Source: UBA7985 sp002711265 (GTDB taxonomy: Bacteria; Pseudomonadota; Alphaproteobacteria; UBA7985). Taken from it: 27,250 bases of DNA. Each line of letters starts with the position of its first letter. The stretch's first letter is position 1. Below the pieces are notes generated by a model. The model was not told where the DNA came from and did no database searches. It saw nothing but the letters and a program-made list of their open reading frames with translations. Shown in pieces: positions 7,819 through 14,444 of the stretch. Position numbers and translations under genes: made by a program. The stretch covers positions 1 through 27,250 of the forward strand of contig CBFIBS010000022.1 in assembly GCA_965660945.1 (NCBI GenBank), in the 5' to 3' direction.

Positions 7819-7854
7819 ACAGCCCGCACAGCCCGCACAGCCCGCACAGCGCGC
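7819..7854. repeat. 9-bp tandem repeat, four units
   Basis: ACAGCCCGC is repeated three times exactly and once with one change (ACAGCGCGC), 36 bp in total. It lies between tRNA-Thr and the alpha/beta hydrolase gene in otherwise non-coding sequence. Confidence 0.85.
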
Positions 7855-7873
7855 GTCAATGCGCGTGTCATCG

Positions 7874-7901
7874 CCTGCGCAGGTTGATGTTCTCGCGAGA
7901 A
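7874..7901. promoter_or_regulatory. Two adjacent perfect palindromes upstream of the hydrolase gene
   Basis: CCTGCGCAGG (7874-7883) and TTCTCGCGAGAA (7890-7901) are perfect palindromes whose centres are 17 bp apart. They lie just upstream of a promoter-like pair, ATGACC (7924-7929) and TATGGC (7947-7952) with a 17-base spacer, and 115 bp before the hydrolase start. They are plausible operator sites for an unknown dimeric regulator; there is no direct evidence. Confidence 0.35.
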
Positions 7902-8015
7902 ATCGATGCTTTTTTCGCCAAAAATGACCCGGTGCGGGGATACCCGTATGGCAATCCGGCGTAGTGGCTTCAGGAACCCAAGAAACCCCCACACTGCACT
8001 GGAGCCTGAAGACCC

Positions 8016-8966
8016 ATGAAAACGGCCACCAACCTGATCCGCCGCACCGCCCTGATCCGCCGCACCGCCCGTATCCTCACCGCCGGCCTTATCGGTCTGC
8101 TGCCTGCCTTCGCCACGTCGACCCAGGCGCAGGCGCAGTCGATGTCCATGGCTGACCTCAACGTCCGTCTGGGCGTTCCCTATACCCAGGCCGCGACGGA
8201 AAACGGCCCGATGACGCTGGCGCTGGACTTCTACGCGCCCAAGCGGGCCTGCACCGCCCCGCGCCCGACTATGGTGATGATCCACGGCGGCGGCTTCAAG
8301 ACCGGCGACCGCAACTCGCGGCGCTGGAAGGAATTCGCCGTCAGCTTCGGAGAGCAGGGCTGGAACAGCATTTCGCTCAGTTACCGCTTGGTCAAGGACG
8401 AGCCGGTCATTCACCCGGTGCTGATGCAGTCGATCCCTGACGGACTGCAGGGGGAAGACCGGGCTCAGGCCATCGCTGGCGCCGGGGCGATCGAAACCAC
8501 GCTGCAGGCAATTCAGTTCATCAATCAAAGTGCCGGACAGGCCTGTATCGATCCGGACAACGTCTTCCTGATCGGCTCTTCGGCTGGCGGGGTGACAGCG
8601 CTCAACACCACCTTCATGGTCGATGAGATTGGGCGGGGAACGCCGCCGGTCGCGGGTGTGGTCAATTTCTGGGGCTCTCTCTCCGACGTTGACACCATGG
8701 GTCAGAATGACACCCCGGTATTCGTCGTCCACGGCACCGCCGACCGCACCGTGCTCTACTCGAAGAGCGAAGACCTCTATGCGAGGGGGCAGGCGACCAA
8801 CACGTCGGTCCAGCTACACGGATTTCAGGGGCGGGGCCACAGCTGGTCTGCCATCAAGGCCTATGAAGACAGCATCAACGGCCGCCCGATCGTGGACGTG
8901 ATGATCGACTGGATCGGCGAGGTGATCGACGACCGCCGCCCGGCGACGCTCCAGACGATGAACTAG
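8016..8966 (+). CDS. Secreted alpha/beta hydrolase (esterase/lipase-like)
   Basis: The 316-aa product is a probable exported serine hydrolase. Residues 1-41 form a signal peptide: a very basic n-region with two RR pairs, a hydrophobic core ILTAGLIGLLPAFA, and AQAQ-type cleavage sites. The twin arginines could suggest Tat export, but the full Tat consensus is not convincing. The oxyanion motif HGGG is at 90-93, the nucleophile is Ser189 in GSSAG, and the likely acid and base are Asp243 (GTADRTV) and His275 (GRGHSW). This resembles the carboxylesterase/hormone-sensitive-lipase group. The substrate is unknown. The n-region contains a duplicated six-residue unit (LIRRTA twice). The gene is monocistronic-looking, between tRNA-Thr and an amidase. 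Confidence 0.86.
   Translation: MKTATNLIRRTALIRRTARILTAGLIGLLPAFATSTQAQAQSMSMADLNVRLGVPYTQAATENGPMTLALDFYAPKRACTAPRPTMVMIHGGGFKTGDRNSRRWKEFAVSFGEQGWNSISLSYRLVKDEPVIHPVLMQSIPDGLQGEDRAQAIAGAGAIETTLQAIQFINQSAGQACIDPDNVFLIGSSAGGVTALNTTFMVDEIGRGTPPVAGVVNFWGSLSDVDTMGQNDTPVFVVHGTADRTVLYSKSEDLYARGQATNTSVQLHGFQGRGHSWSAIKAYEDSINGRPIVDVMIDWIGEVIDDRRPATLQTMN
8033..8068 (+). repeat. Exact 18-bp tandem duplication inside the signal peptide
   Basis: The 18 bases CCTGATCCGCCGCACCGC occur twice back to back (8033-8050 and 8051-8068). The duplication is in frame and doubles the LIRRTA unit, adding positive charge ahead of the hydrophobic core. Confidence 0.9.
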
Positions 8967-9106
8967 CCGTAGTCTGTGGGGTTCTTTCTGCGGTTGGAAT
9001 GCTTGTCCGCGCGCTCATGTGCATGCAACACTCGCCATTAGTCTCAGTTCAGGGTCGCAAGGCTTTGAGCGCCGGATTTGAGCTTTCACGACCGATCGGG
9101 AACCCC

Positions 9107-10531
9107 ATGGACTTAAACCGTTCTGCCGTCGACATTCTCGCCGACCTACACGACCGCAGCATCAGTGCTGAAACGCTGCTGCAAGCGACCTTCGAGCGGA
9201 TCGACGCGCTCAACCCGACCGTTAACGCCATCGTCGGTCTCGCCGACCGCGACGATGTGCTGGCGCAGGCGCGGGCTCTGGACGCCGGCCCCGTGCGCGG
9301 ACCGCTGCACGGCCTGCCGCTTGCGCCCAAGGATCTGGTCAACGTTGCCGGACTGCGTTCTACCCATGGGTCTCCGATCTTTGCTGATCTGGTCCCCGAC
9401 ACGGACGACGTGCTGGCCGCCAACCTGCGCGCGGCTGGGGCGATCCTGATCGGCAAGACCAACGTGCCCGAATTCGGGCTGGGCTCGCACACCTTCAACC
9501 CGGTCTACGGCCGCACCACCAACCCCTATGACCCCGCGCGCACCTGCGGCGGTTCGTCGGGCGGGGCGGGGGTCGCGCTGGCGCTGGGCATGCTCGCACT
9601 CGCCGACGGTTCGGACATGATGGGGTCGCTGCGCAACCCGGCGGCCTGGAACAACGTCTATGGCTTCCGCCCGACCTGGGGGCGGGTGGCGCCCGAGTTG
9701 AGCGAAGACGGCGCCCTGCATCAGATGGCCACACGTGGACCGATGGCGCGGACGCCGCAGGATCTGACGCTACTGCTCGACGTGCTTTCCGGGCCGGACC
9801 CCCTGCGCGCAGAGATGGCCGCGCCAGAGCCGCTGCTGCCCGGGCTGCAGGCCTTCGCCGCTGCCGGAACGGACCTGAGCGGAATGCGCATCGGCTGGCT
9901 GGGGGACTGGGGCGGGGCCTTCCCCTGCGAGCCCGGGATCCTCGAGGTCAGTGCGGATGCGCTGGACGTCCTGCGCGGGCTGGGGGCGGTGGTCGACGAC
10001 CTCCCCCCGCCGCACGATTTTGACGACCTCTGGCGCAGCTGGACCGCGCTGCGATCCTGGCAGGTCGGGGCGGGGCTACGCGCCTTGCGTCGGCACGCGG
10101 ACCGGATGAAGGACAGCGCGCAGTGGGAGATGGAACGCGCCGAGCAGATGAGCGCCATCGACGTGCACGAGGCCAGCGCCGCGCGGGCGCGCTGGGCGTG
10201 GTCGGCCCATGCCCTGTTCGAGCGCTACGACGCGCTGGTGCTGCCGACGACGCAGGTGTGGCCGTTTCCGGTCGATCTGGCCTGGCCCACAGCGATCAAC
10301 GGGGTGAAGATGGACACCTATCACCGCTGGATGGCCGCCATGGTGCCCGTCAGCCTGCTCGGCCTGCCGGCGCTGAGCATGCCAGCCGGCTTCGGCGAGG
10401 CCGGGCTGCCTGCAGGGGTGCAGATTTTCGGCCCCCGGGGCAGCGATGCCCGGCTGCTGGCCATCGGTGAGGCCTACCACCGCCCCACCCAGTGGCCACA
10501 GCGGCGTCCCCCGGCCATGGCGCTGGACTAG
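9107..10531 (+). CDS. Amidase (amidase signature family)
   Basis: This 474-aa enzyme belongs to the amidase-signature family (GatA, fatty-acid amide hydrolase, aryl-acylamidases). The Ser-cisSer-Lys triad is visible as Lys75 (PLAPKDLVNV), Ser150 (CGGSSGG) and Ser174 (GSDMMGSLRNPA), with the usual 24-residue spacing between the two serines. The start at 9107 gives a family-like N-terminus (MDLNRSAVDILADL); an upstream in-frame extension to 8999 looks non-coding. There are no gatB/gatC neighbours, so it is not likely the Glu-tRNA amidotransferase subunit. The substrate cannot be inferred, though the facing ureohydrolase gene hints at nitrogen-compound catabolism. Confidence 0.92.
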   Translation: MDLNRSAVDILADLHDRSISAETLLQATFERIDALNPTVNAIVGLADRDDVLAQARALDAGPVRGPLHGLPLAPKDLVNVAGLRSTHGSPIFADLVPDTDDVLAANLRAAGAILIGKTNVPEFGLGSHTFNPVYGRTTNPYDPARTCGGSSGGAGVALALGMLALADGSDMMGSLRNPAAWNNVYGFRPTWGRVAPELSEDGALHQMATRGPMARTPQDLTLLLDVLSGPDPLRAEMAAPEPLLPGLQAFAAAGTDLSGMRIGWLGDWGGAFPCEPGILEVSADALDVLRGLGAVVDDLPPPHDFDDLWRSWTALRSWQVGAGLRALRRHADRMKDSAQWEMERAEQMSAIDVHEASAARARWAWSAHALFERYDALVLPTTQVWPFPVDLAWPTAINGVKMDTYHRWMAAMVPVSLLGLPALSMPAGFGEAGLPAGVQIFGPRGSDARLLAIGEAYHRPTQWPQRRPPAMALD

Positions 10532-10621
10532 AGCCCCGGAGCCGGAAAAGGGTGCTGAAAGAGGGCACCGAACGAGTGCGCTGAACCCGTGCCTTGAATG
10601 AGGGCGCTGGAAAAGGCCGGA

Positions 10622-11605
10622 TCAGGCCTTGGCGGCGACGTTCTCCGCCATCATCGAAATCATCTCGAACATGATCGCCCCGGCGGTCAGCGCCGTGATC
10701 TGGTTCGGGCTGTCCTTGGTCGGCATCATGCACACGATGTCGCCGCCGATGATGTTCAGCCCGCGCACGGCGTGCAGCAGCCCGACAGCCTCGTCGATGT
10801 CGAAGCCCTTCTCACCGGGTTCAAGGTTAGAGACCGCAGGCGCGATCGTCGGGTCGAGACAGTCGAGGTCGAAGGTGATGTAGACCGGCTGGCCGTCGAG
10901 AACCTCGCGGATCTGAGCGACCACGTCCTCGATCCCGCGGCGGCGAAATTCCTTCATGGTCACGACGTTGTAGCCATAGTCGTAGGAAGGCTGGAGCCAG
11001 TCCAGCGTGCGCGCGTGTCCGCGCAGGCCGACCTGCATCGAATGGGTCGGATCGACCTGCCCCTGATCGGCGAGGTAGGCGCCCCAATGTGCGGCTGATT
11101 TCTTCGCGCCCAGAAAGTGGTCGACCTTGGTGAAAACGTCGGTGTGGGCGTCGAGGTGCAGGAAGCAGACCGGCTTGCCGCCGGTCAGGTTGCCGTTGCC
11201 CAGTGCCTGGACGATGCCGCCGGTGATCGAGTGGTCGCCGCCGATGGAGACCGGGCGGGCGCCGGCTTCGTCGATTTTGGTGAAGAAGCGGGTGATGTCT
11301 TCGATACAGGCTTCGTTATCGTTGGCGCGCGGAAAGGGGACGTCGCCGACATCGGCGATCCTGGCGGCCGTCCACGGATTGAGGCCGAAGCCGCCGTGGA
11401 CCCGGCGACCGACCGCCGAGACGTTGCGCAGGGCGCGCGGGCCGAGGTGCTGGTCGCGCTCCGTTGTGCCGTTGCCGGTCGAGTGCGGCACGCCGACCAG
11501 CGCGATATCCTGCCCCTCCGGGCCTTCGTTGGGGCAGCGGAACAGGGTCGGTATCCCCCACCAGTAGAGGTTTTCCATCATCGAGGCATAGTGTTCGTCG
11601 GCCAT
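10622..11605 (-). CDS. Ureohydrolase (agmatinase / guanidino-acid hydrolase-like)
   Basis: This 327-aa protein is an arginase-family binuclear Mn enzyme that would release urea from a guanidino compound. All six metal ligands are present: His125 (GGDHS), Asp152, His154 and Asp156 (LDAHTD), and Asp246 and Asp248 (FDLDCLDP). The N-terminal WWGIPTLFRCP segment resembles guanidinopropionase/guanidinobutyrase-type members more than arginase, so 'agmatinase' is a generic label. A good AGGAG ribosome binding site precedes the ATG at 11605. It lies 70 bp downstream of the PLP-enzyme gene on the same strand and converges with the amidase. Confidence 0.92.
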   Translation of the reverse strand: MADEHYASMMENLYWWGIPTLFRCPNEGPEGQDIALVGVPHSTGNGTTERDQHLGPRALRNVSAVGRRVHGGFGLNPWTAARIADVGDVPFPRANDNEACIEDITRFFTKIDEAGARPVSIGGDHSITGGIVQALGNGNLTGGKPVCFLHLDAHTDVFTKVDHFLGAKKSAAHWGAYLADQGQVDPTHSMQVGLRGHARTLDWLQPSYDYGYNVVTMKEFRRRGIEDVVAQIREVLDGQPVYITFDLDCLDPTIAPAVSNLEPGEKGFDIDEAVGLLHAVRGLNIIGGDIVCMMPTKDSPNQITALTAGAIMFEMISMMAENVAAKA

Positions 11606-11675
11606 GGTACAGCGGTCTCCTCTTTCGGGGTCAGACGGGGTTGGATCCGATGATATACGATCCGGTTGAAGGCGG

Positions 11676-12926
11676 TCAGATTTCGGCTTCGAGCGCGCCG
11701 ATCAGGTGATCGATGTCCTCGCGGCGGGTGTAGTGCACGAAACTCAGCCGCAGCACGCCGTGGTCCGGGTCGATGCCAAGGCCTTCCAGACAGCGAACGC
11801 CGTAGAAGTCTCCGCCCCCGGCCATGATCCCGCGCGGGGCCAGCGCCTTGGCGAGGTCTTCGCCGGTTCGCTGGGAATGGACGGCGACGGTGGGGGCCTT
11901 GTGCTGGGCGGTACGCGGGCCGATCAGGCGGATGGAATTGCGGGTGCCGAGGAAGTCCAGCAGTGGCTGGAGTAGGATGTTTTCATAGTCACGGGAGAGG
12001 TCGTGTACGGCTTCGGCCTTGGCGGTCAGCGAGGCCGTGCCGGCGGCGGCCGGGAAGTGGTGATCGTGCAGGGTTTCGAGGTAGTCGACCATGCCGGCGC
12101 AGGCGGCGATCTGCGCATGATCGGGCCCGGCGGGCGTGAACTTCTTGGTGCGGTAGCCGGCGTTGAAATAGTGCGCTTGCGAGGGTAGAGCGTCGGCCAG
12201 CGCGCGGCGGACGACCATGATCCCCTGGTGCGGGCCAAAGGTCTTGTACGAAGAGAACAGATAGATGTCCGCGCCCAGCTTGCCCACATTGGGCAGGCCG
12301 TGGGGGGCGTAGCTCACCCCATCCACGCAGGTCACAGCTCCGGCGGCGCGCGCGATGGCGCAGAGCGCCGGGACATCGTTGGGGGCGCCCACGACGTTGG
12401 AGCAGTGCGGGAAGCACACCAGCTTGACCCGATCGTCGAGCAGGGCGCTCAGGCCGGCCGGGTCGAGCAGGCCGCTCTCGGGGTCGAGACGCCATTCGCG
12501 CACTTCGATACCGGCGGCTGTCAGGCGGCGCCAGGGGCCGGTGTTGGCCTCGTGGTCCTGGTTGGTGACGACGATGGCATCGCCGGGGCTGAGGTGTTCA
12601 GCAAAGGCGCGGGCGAGGACGTAGGTGTTCTGCGTGGTCGAGGGGCCGAAGGAAAGCTCATCGCTTTTCACCCCAAGGGCGGCGGCGAGACGGTCGCGGG
12701 CTTCGTCCATCTCTTCACCGCCAAGGCGCGAGGCGTCATAGGGGCCGTAGGGCTGCACCTTGCGCTGGGTGTAGAAGCGGGTCAGTCGTTCGATCACCGG
12801 GCGGCAGGTGTAGGAGCCGCCGGCGTTCTCGAAGAAGGCCTGACCGTCGAGCACCGGCTCCTGCAGGGCCGGGAACTGCTGGCGGACGAAGTCGATGTCA
12901 AAGGACGGCAGGGCTTGGGACGACAT
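11676..12926 (-). CDS. Class V aminotransferase-like PLP enzyme (cysteine desulfurase-like, VC1184 type)
   Basis: The 416-aa product has the fold-type I PLP layout of NifS/SufS relatives. It has FFENAGG at the N-terminus, GPSTTQNTYVLAR, His125 in NQDHEAN, Asp202 in VDGVSYAPHG, and the Schiff-base Lys228 in FSSYKTFGPHQG. The usual SufS catalytic-cysteine motif (RxGHHC) is not seen; a cysteine occurs at position 379 (FYGVRCLEGLG), but its equivalence is uncertain. It fits the 'cysteine desulfurase-like, VC1184' subfamily better than a true desulfurase, and no suf/isc genes are nearby. It probably shares a transcript with the ureohydrolase. The true reaction is unknown. Confidence 0.86.
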   Translation of the reverse strand: MSSQALPSFDIDFVRQQFPALQEPVLDGQAFFENAGGSYTCRPVIERLTRFYTQRKVQPYGPYDASRLGGEEMDEARDRLAAALGVKSDELSFGPSTTQNTYVLARAFAEHLSPGDAIVVTNQDHEANTGPWRRLTAAGIEVREWRLDPESGLLDPAGLSALLDDRVKLVCFPHCSNVVGAPNDVPALCAIARAAGAVTCVDGVSYAPHGLPNVGKLGADIYLFSSYKTFGPHQGIMVVRRALADALPSQAHYFNAGYRTKKFTPAGPDHAQIAACAGMVDYLETLHDHHFPAAAGTASLTAKAEAVHDLSRDYENILLQPLLDFLGTRNSIRLIGPRTAQHKAPTVAVHSQRTGEDLAKALAPRGIMAGGGDFYGVRCLEGLGIDPDHGVLRLSFVHYTRREDIDHLIGALEAEI

Positions 12927-13060
12927 GGGCGGTGGAACTCCGAAACACGGGAACTGATGGGCTGCAACTTAGCCGAAGATATGAGATGCGCCATCTTTCC
13001 TTTTGGGTCATTTCACTGGTCTTGGGGGAGATATTGGTTTTTGGGGCAACGGGGCAGGGT

Positions 13061-13219
13061 GGCGTGCTCGGGCCTTGGCCGCTTCGCGGCCTTCGGCCCT
13101 CCCCCGCGCATTTTCACTGAAAATTCGAAAAGATGTCAGGCCGCGCGCAGTGCGGCTTGTCCGCTAGAGTGCGCGTGGGAGATTTGAAAGCCGCGAAGCG
13201 GCGTCAAATCGAGCGCGCA
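13061..13219. repeat. Intergenic repeat element, copy A1 (159 bp, inverted-repeat ends)
   Basis: The element has a 49-bp left arm (13061-13109), a 61-bp middle and a 49-bp right arm (13171-13219). The arms are imperfect inverted copies of each other: GGCGYGCTCG ends, a GCCGC-TTC-GCGGC core, and a CTCCCNCGCGC inner edge. The left arm folds as GGGCC..GGCCGC-TTC-GCGGCC..GGCCC. The right arm folds as GATTTGA..GCCGC-GAA-GCGGC..TCAAATC. The same 49/61/49 layout recurs at 22192-22350. Confidence 0.9.
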
Positions 13220-13331
13220 AGCCCTCCCACTTTGCGCTCAAAGCGCTTTCGGCGTGCTTCGCTGCAACAACACCCAAAGTCCTTACACAGGGCCGGGATG
13301 AACTCGGCGTCTATAAGGTCAACGGAAAGAA

Positions 13332-13475
13332 ATTGCGCCGACCTTGTCTCGGCCGCTTCGCGGCCTTCGCCAAGGCGTCGCGCAACGCGCCCGCTGCGCG
13401 GTCGGTCGGCTATCGCCTCCGGGATTGCGCGTGGTCGATTTGTAAGCCGCGAAGCGGCGTCAAATCGAGCGCGCC
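13332..13475. repeat. Intergenic repeat element, copy A2 (144 bp, variant left arm)
   Basis: The right arm (13427-13475) matches the A1 right arm except for a few bases and keeps its hairpin. The left part differs: CCTTG (13342-13346)..GGCCGC-TTC-GCGGCC..CAAGG (13371-13375). It starts with ATTGCG, as does copy B2, and contains about 18 bp more middle sequence than B2. It ends 46 bp before the rpiR-type stop codon. Confidence 0.85.
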
Positions 13476-13521
13476 ATCGATCCTGGACCCCCACGAAAAG
13501 GCCCTCTCCGTGCTGGCGCTG

Positions 13522-14355
13522 TCAGCTCTGGCGCTCTGCCTGGTGCAGGCCCAGCGACACAACCAACGCCTGGCTGAGACACATGGCCCCCGAGATAAGC
13601 CGGAAGCCGTGTGTCTCCTGCGCGTCGGTCTCAAAGCAGAGGTCCGACTTGGCCGCCAGCGGCGAAAGCGGACCATCAGTTATCGCAATTATCGGCCGGC
13701 CGGCCGCTGCTACTGCAGTGATGGCGTCCGTGACTTCAGGGGCGTAGGGCGGGAATGAAATCGCGATCATCAGGTCCTGCGCCGCGATCATCTGCGTCTG
13801 CTGCACCGCCATGCCGCCGCTGCCGTCGATCAGGTGTGCCCGTACGCCGAAGCCGGAGAGGTTGTAGGCCAGATAGGACGCCACTGGAAACGACCGCCGC
13901 ATCCCCATGACGTGCACCCGCTCTGCCGCCGACAGCAGGTCCACCGCCCGGCGCATGTCGTCTGCCGTTACCTCGGACTCGAGGATCTGCAGCGACTCCC
14001 GCGAGCTGGCGATAAAGTCCGACAGCACCCCCACCGGTTCCTTGGGTGCCTTGTCCACCGCCTCGTTGATCCGTTCCCGATAGGTCGGGGTCCGGGCGAC
14101 CAGCCGCGCGCGCAGCACCCGCTGCATGTCGGTAAAACCCGTGAAGCCAAGCGCCTGCGCAAAGCGCACCATCGTCGGCGGCCGCACGCTGGCAGCGTGG
14201 GACAGCTCGGCCACGGTCTCCAGCGCCGCGCGGTTGGGGTGTTGGACGATGAATTCAGCCACCAGCCGCAGCTGTGGCGACAGACTGTCAAATCGGTCGG
14301 ACAGGACGCGGCGAAAGTCGTCGTAAGTCGTGGGCGCGTCGTGGGTCAGGCTCAT
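13522..14355 (-). CDS. MurR/RpiR family transcriptional regulator
   Basis: The 277-aa protein has an N-terminal RpiR-type helix-turn-helix: LSPQLRLVAEFIVQHPNRAALETVAELSHAASVRPPTMVRFAQALGF, roughly residues 25-75 in this reading. A C-terminal SIS sugar-phosphate-binding domain follows (about 120-260; HVMGMRRSFPVASYLAYNL and AIISFPPYAPEV-like AISFPPYAPEVTDAI). Such proteins sense phosphosugars or other small phosphorylated ligands. The start at 14355 is chosen because the upstream extension is basic and unlike the family. The target may be the downstream PLP-enzyme/ureohydrolase pair, which is co-directional but separated by the repeat-filled gap. The SIS catalytic features are not needed for regulators. 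Confidence 0.88.
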   Translation of the reverse strand: MSLTHDAPTTYDDFRRVLSDRFDSLSPQLRLVAEFIVQHPNRAALETVAELSHAASVRPPTMVRFAQALGFTGFTDMQRVLRARLVARTPTYRERINEAVDKAPKEPVGVLSDFIASSRESLQILESEVTADDMRRAVDLLSAAERVHVMGMRRSFPVASYLAYNLSGFGVRAHLIDGSGGMAVQQTQMIAAQDLMIAISFPPYAPEVTDAITAVAAAGRPIIAITDGPLSPLAAKSDLCFETDAQETHGFRLISGAMCLSQALVVSLGLHQAERQS

Positions 14356-14444
14356 CGGATGGCGCTTCCAGGAAGATAGAATAACCCGGCGCCTGTCCCC
14401 CACTGCACAAGGTCCACCCCGGTAAAAGGCGGCCCTGTCGGGCT

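Larger units (their letters stand above)
12927..13521. other. 595-bp intergenic region holding two hairpin-rich repeat elements
   Basis: This gap lies between the start of the PLP-enzyme gene and the end of the rpiR-type gene. Bases 12984-12996 form an inverted repeat AGATG-CGC-CATCT about 60 bp upstream of the PLP-enzyme start. Elements A1 (13061-13219) and A2 (13332-13475) fill most of the rest. Open frames crossing it are products of the repeats and have no family features. Confidence 0.8.

Noticed and set aside
8016..8140. Tat signal peptide in the secreted hydrolase
   Set aside because: Two RR pairs exist, but the surrounding residues do not match the Tat consensus well enough; a Sec signal with a basic n-region is equally likely.
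7731..8732. A 333-codon open frame on the minus strand across tRNA-Thr and the hydrolase gene
   Set aside because: It reads through a tRNA and opposite a hydrolase with an intact triad; its composition is that of a shadow frame.
8999..9106. Upstream in-frame extension of the amidase gene
   Set aside because: The 36 extra residues do not resemble amidase N-termini; the ATG at 9107 fits the family.
10532..10621. Vague repetition between the convergent amidase and ureohydrolase genes
   Set aside because: Similar GCGCTGAA-like pieces recur but do not align into a regular unit, and I could not identify a hairpin with a T-run.
13133..13747. A 204-codon open frame through repeats A1 and A2
   Set aside because: It is built from the repeat elements and then runs antisense into the regulator gene; the same peptide (GDLKAAKRRQIERA) appears from B2, showing it comes from the repeat DNA.
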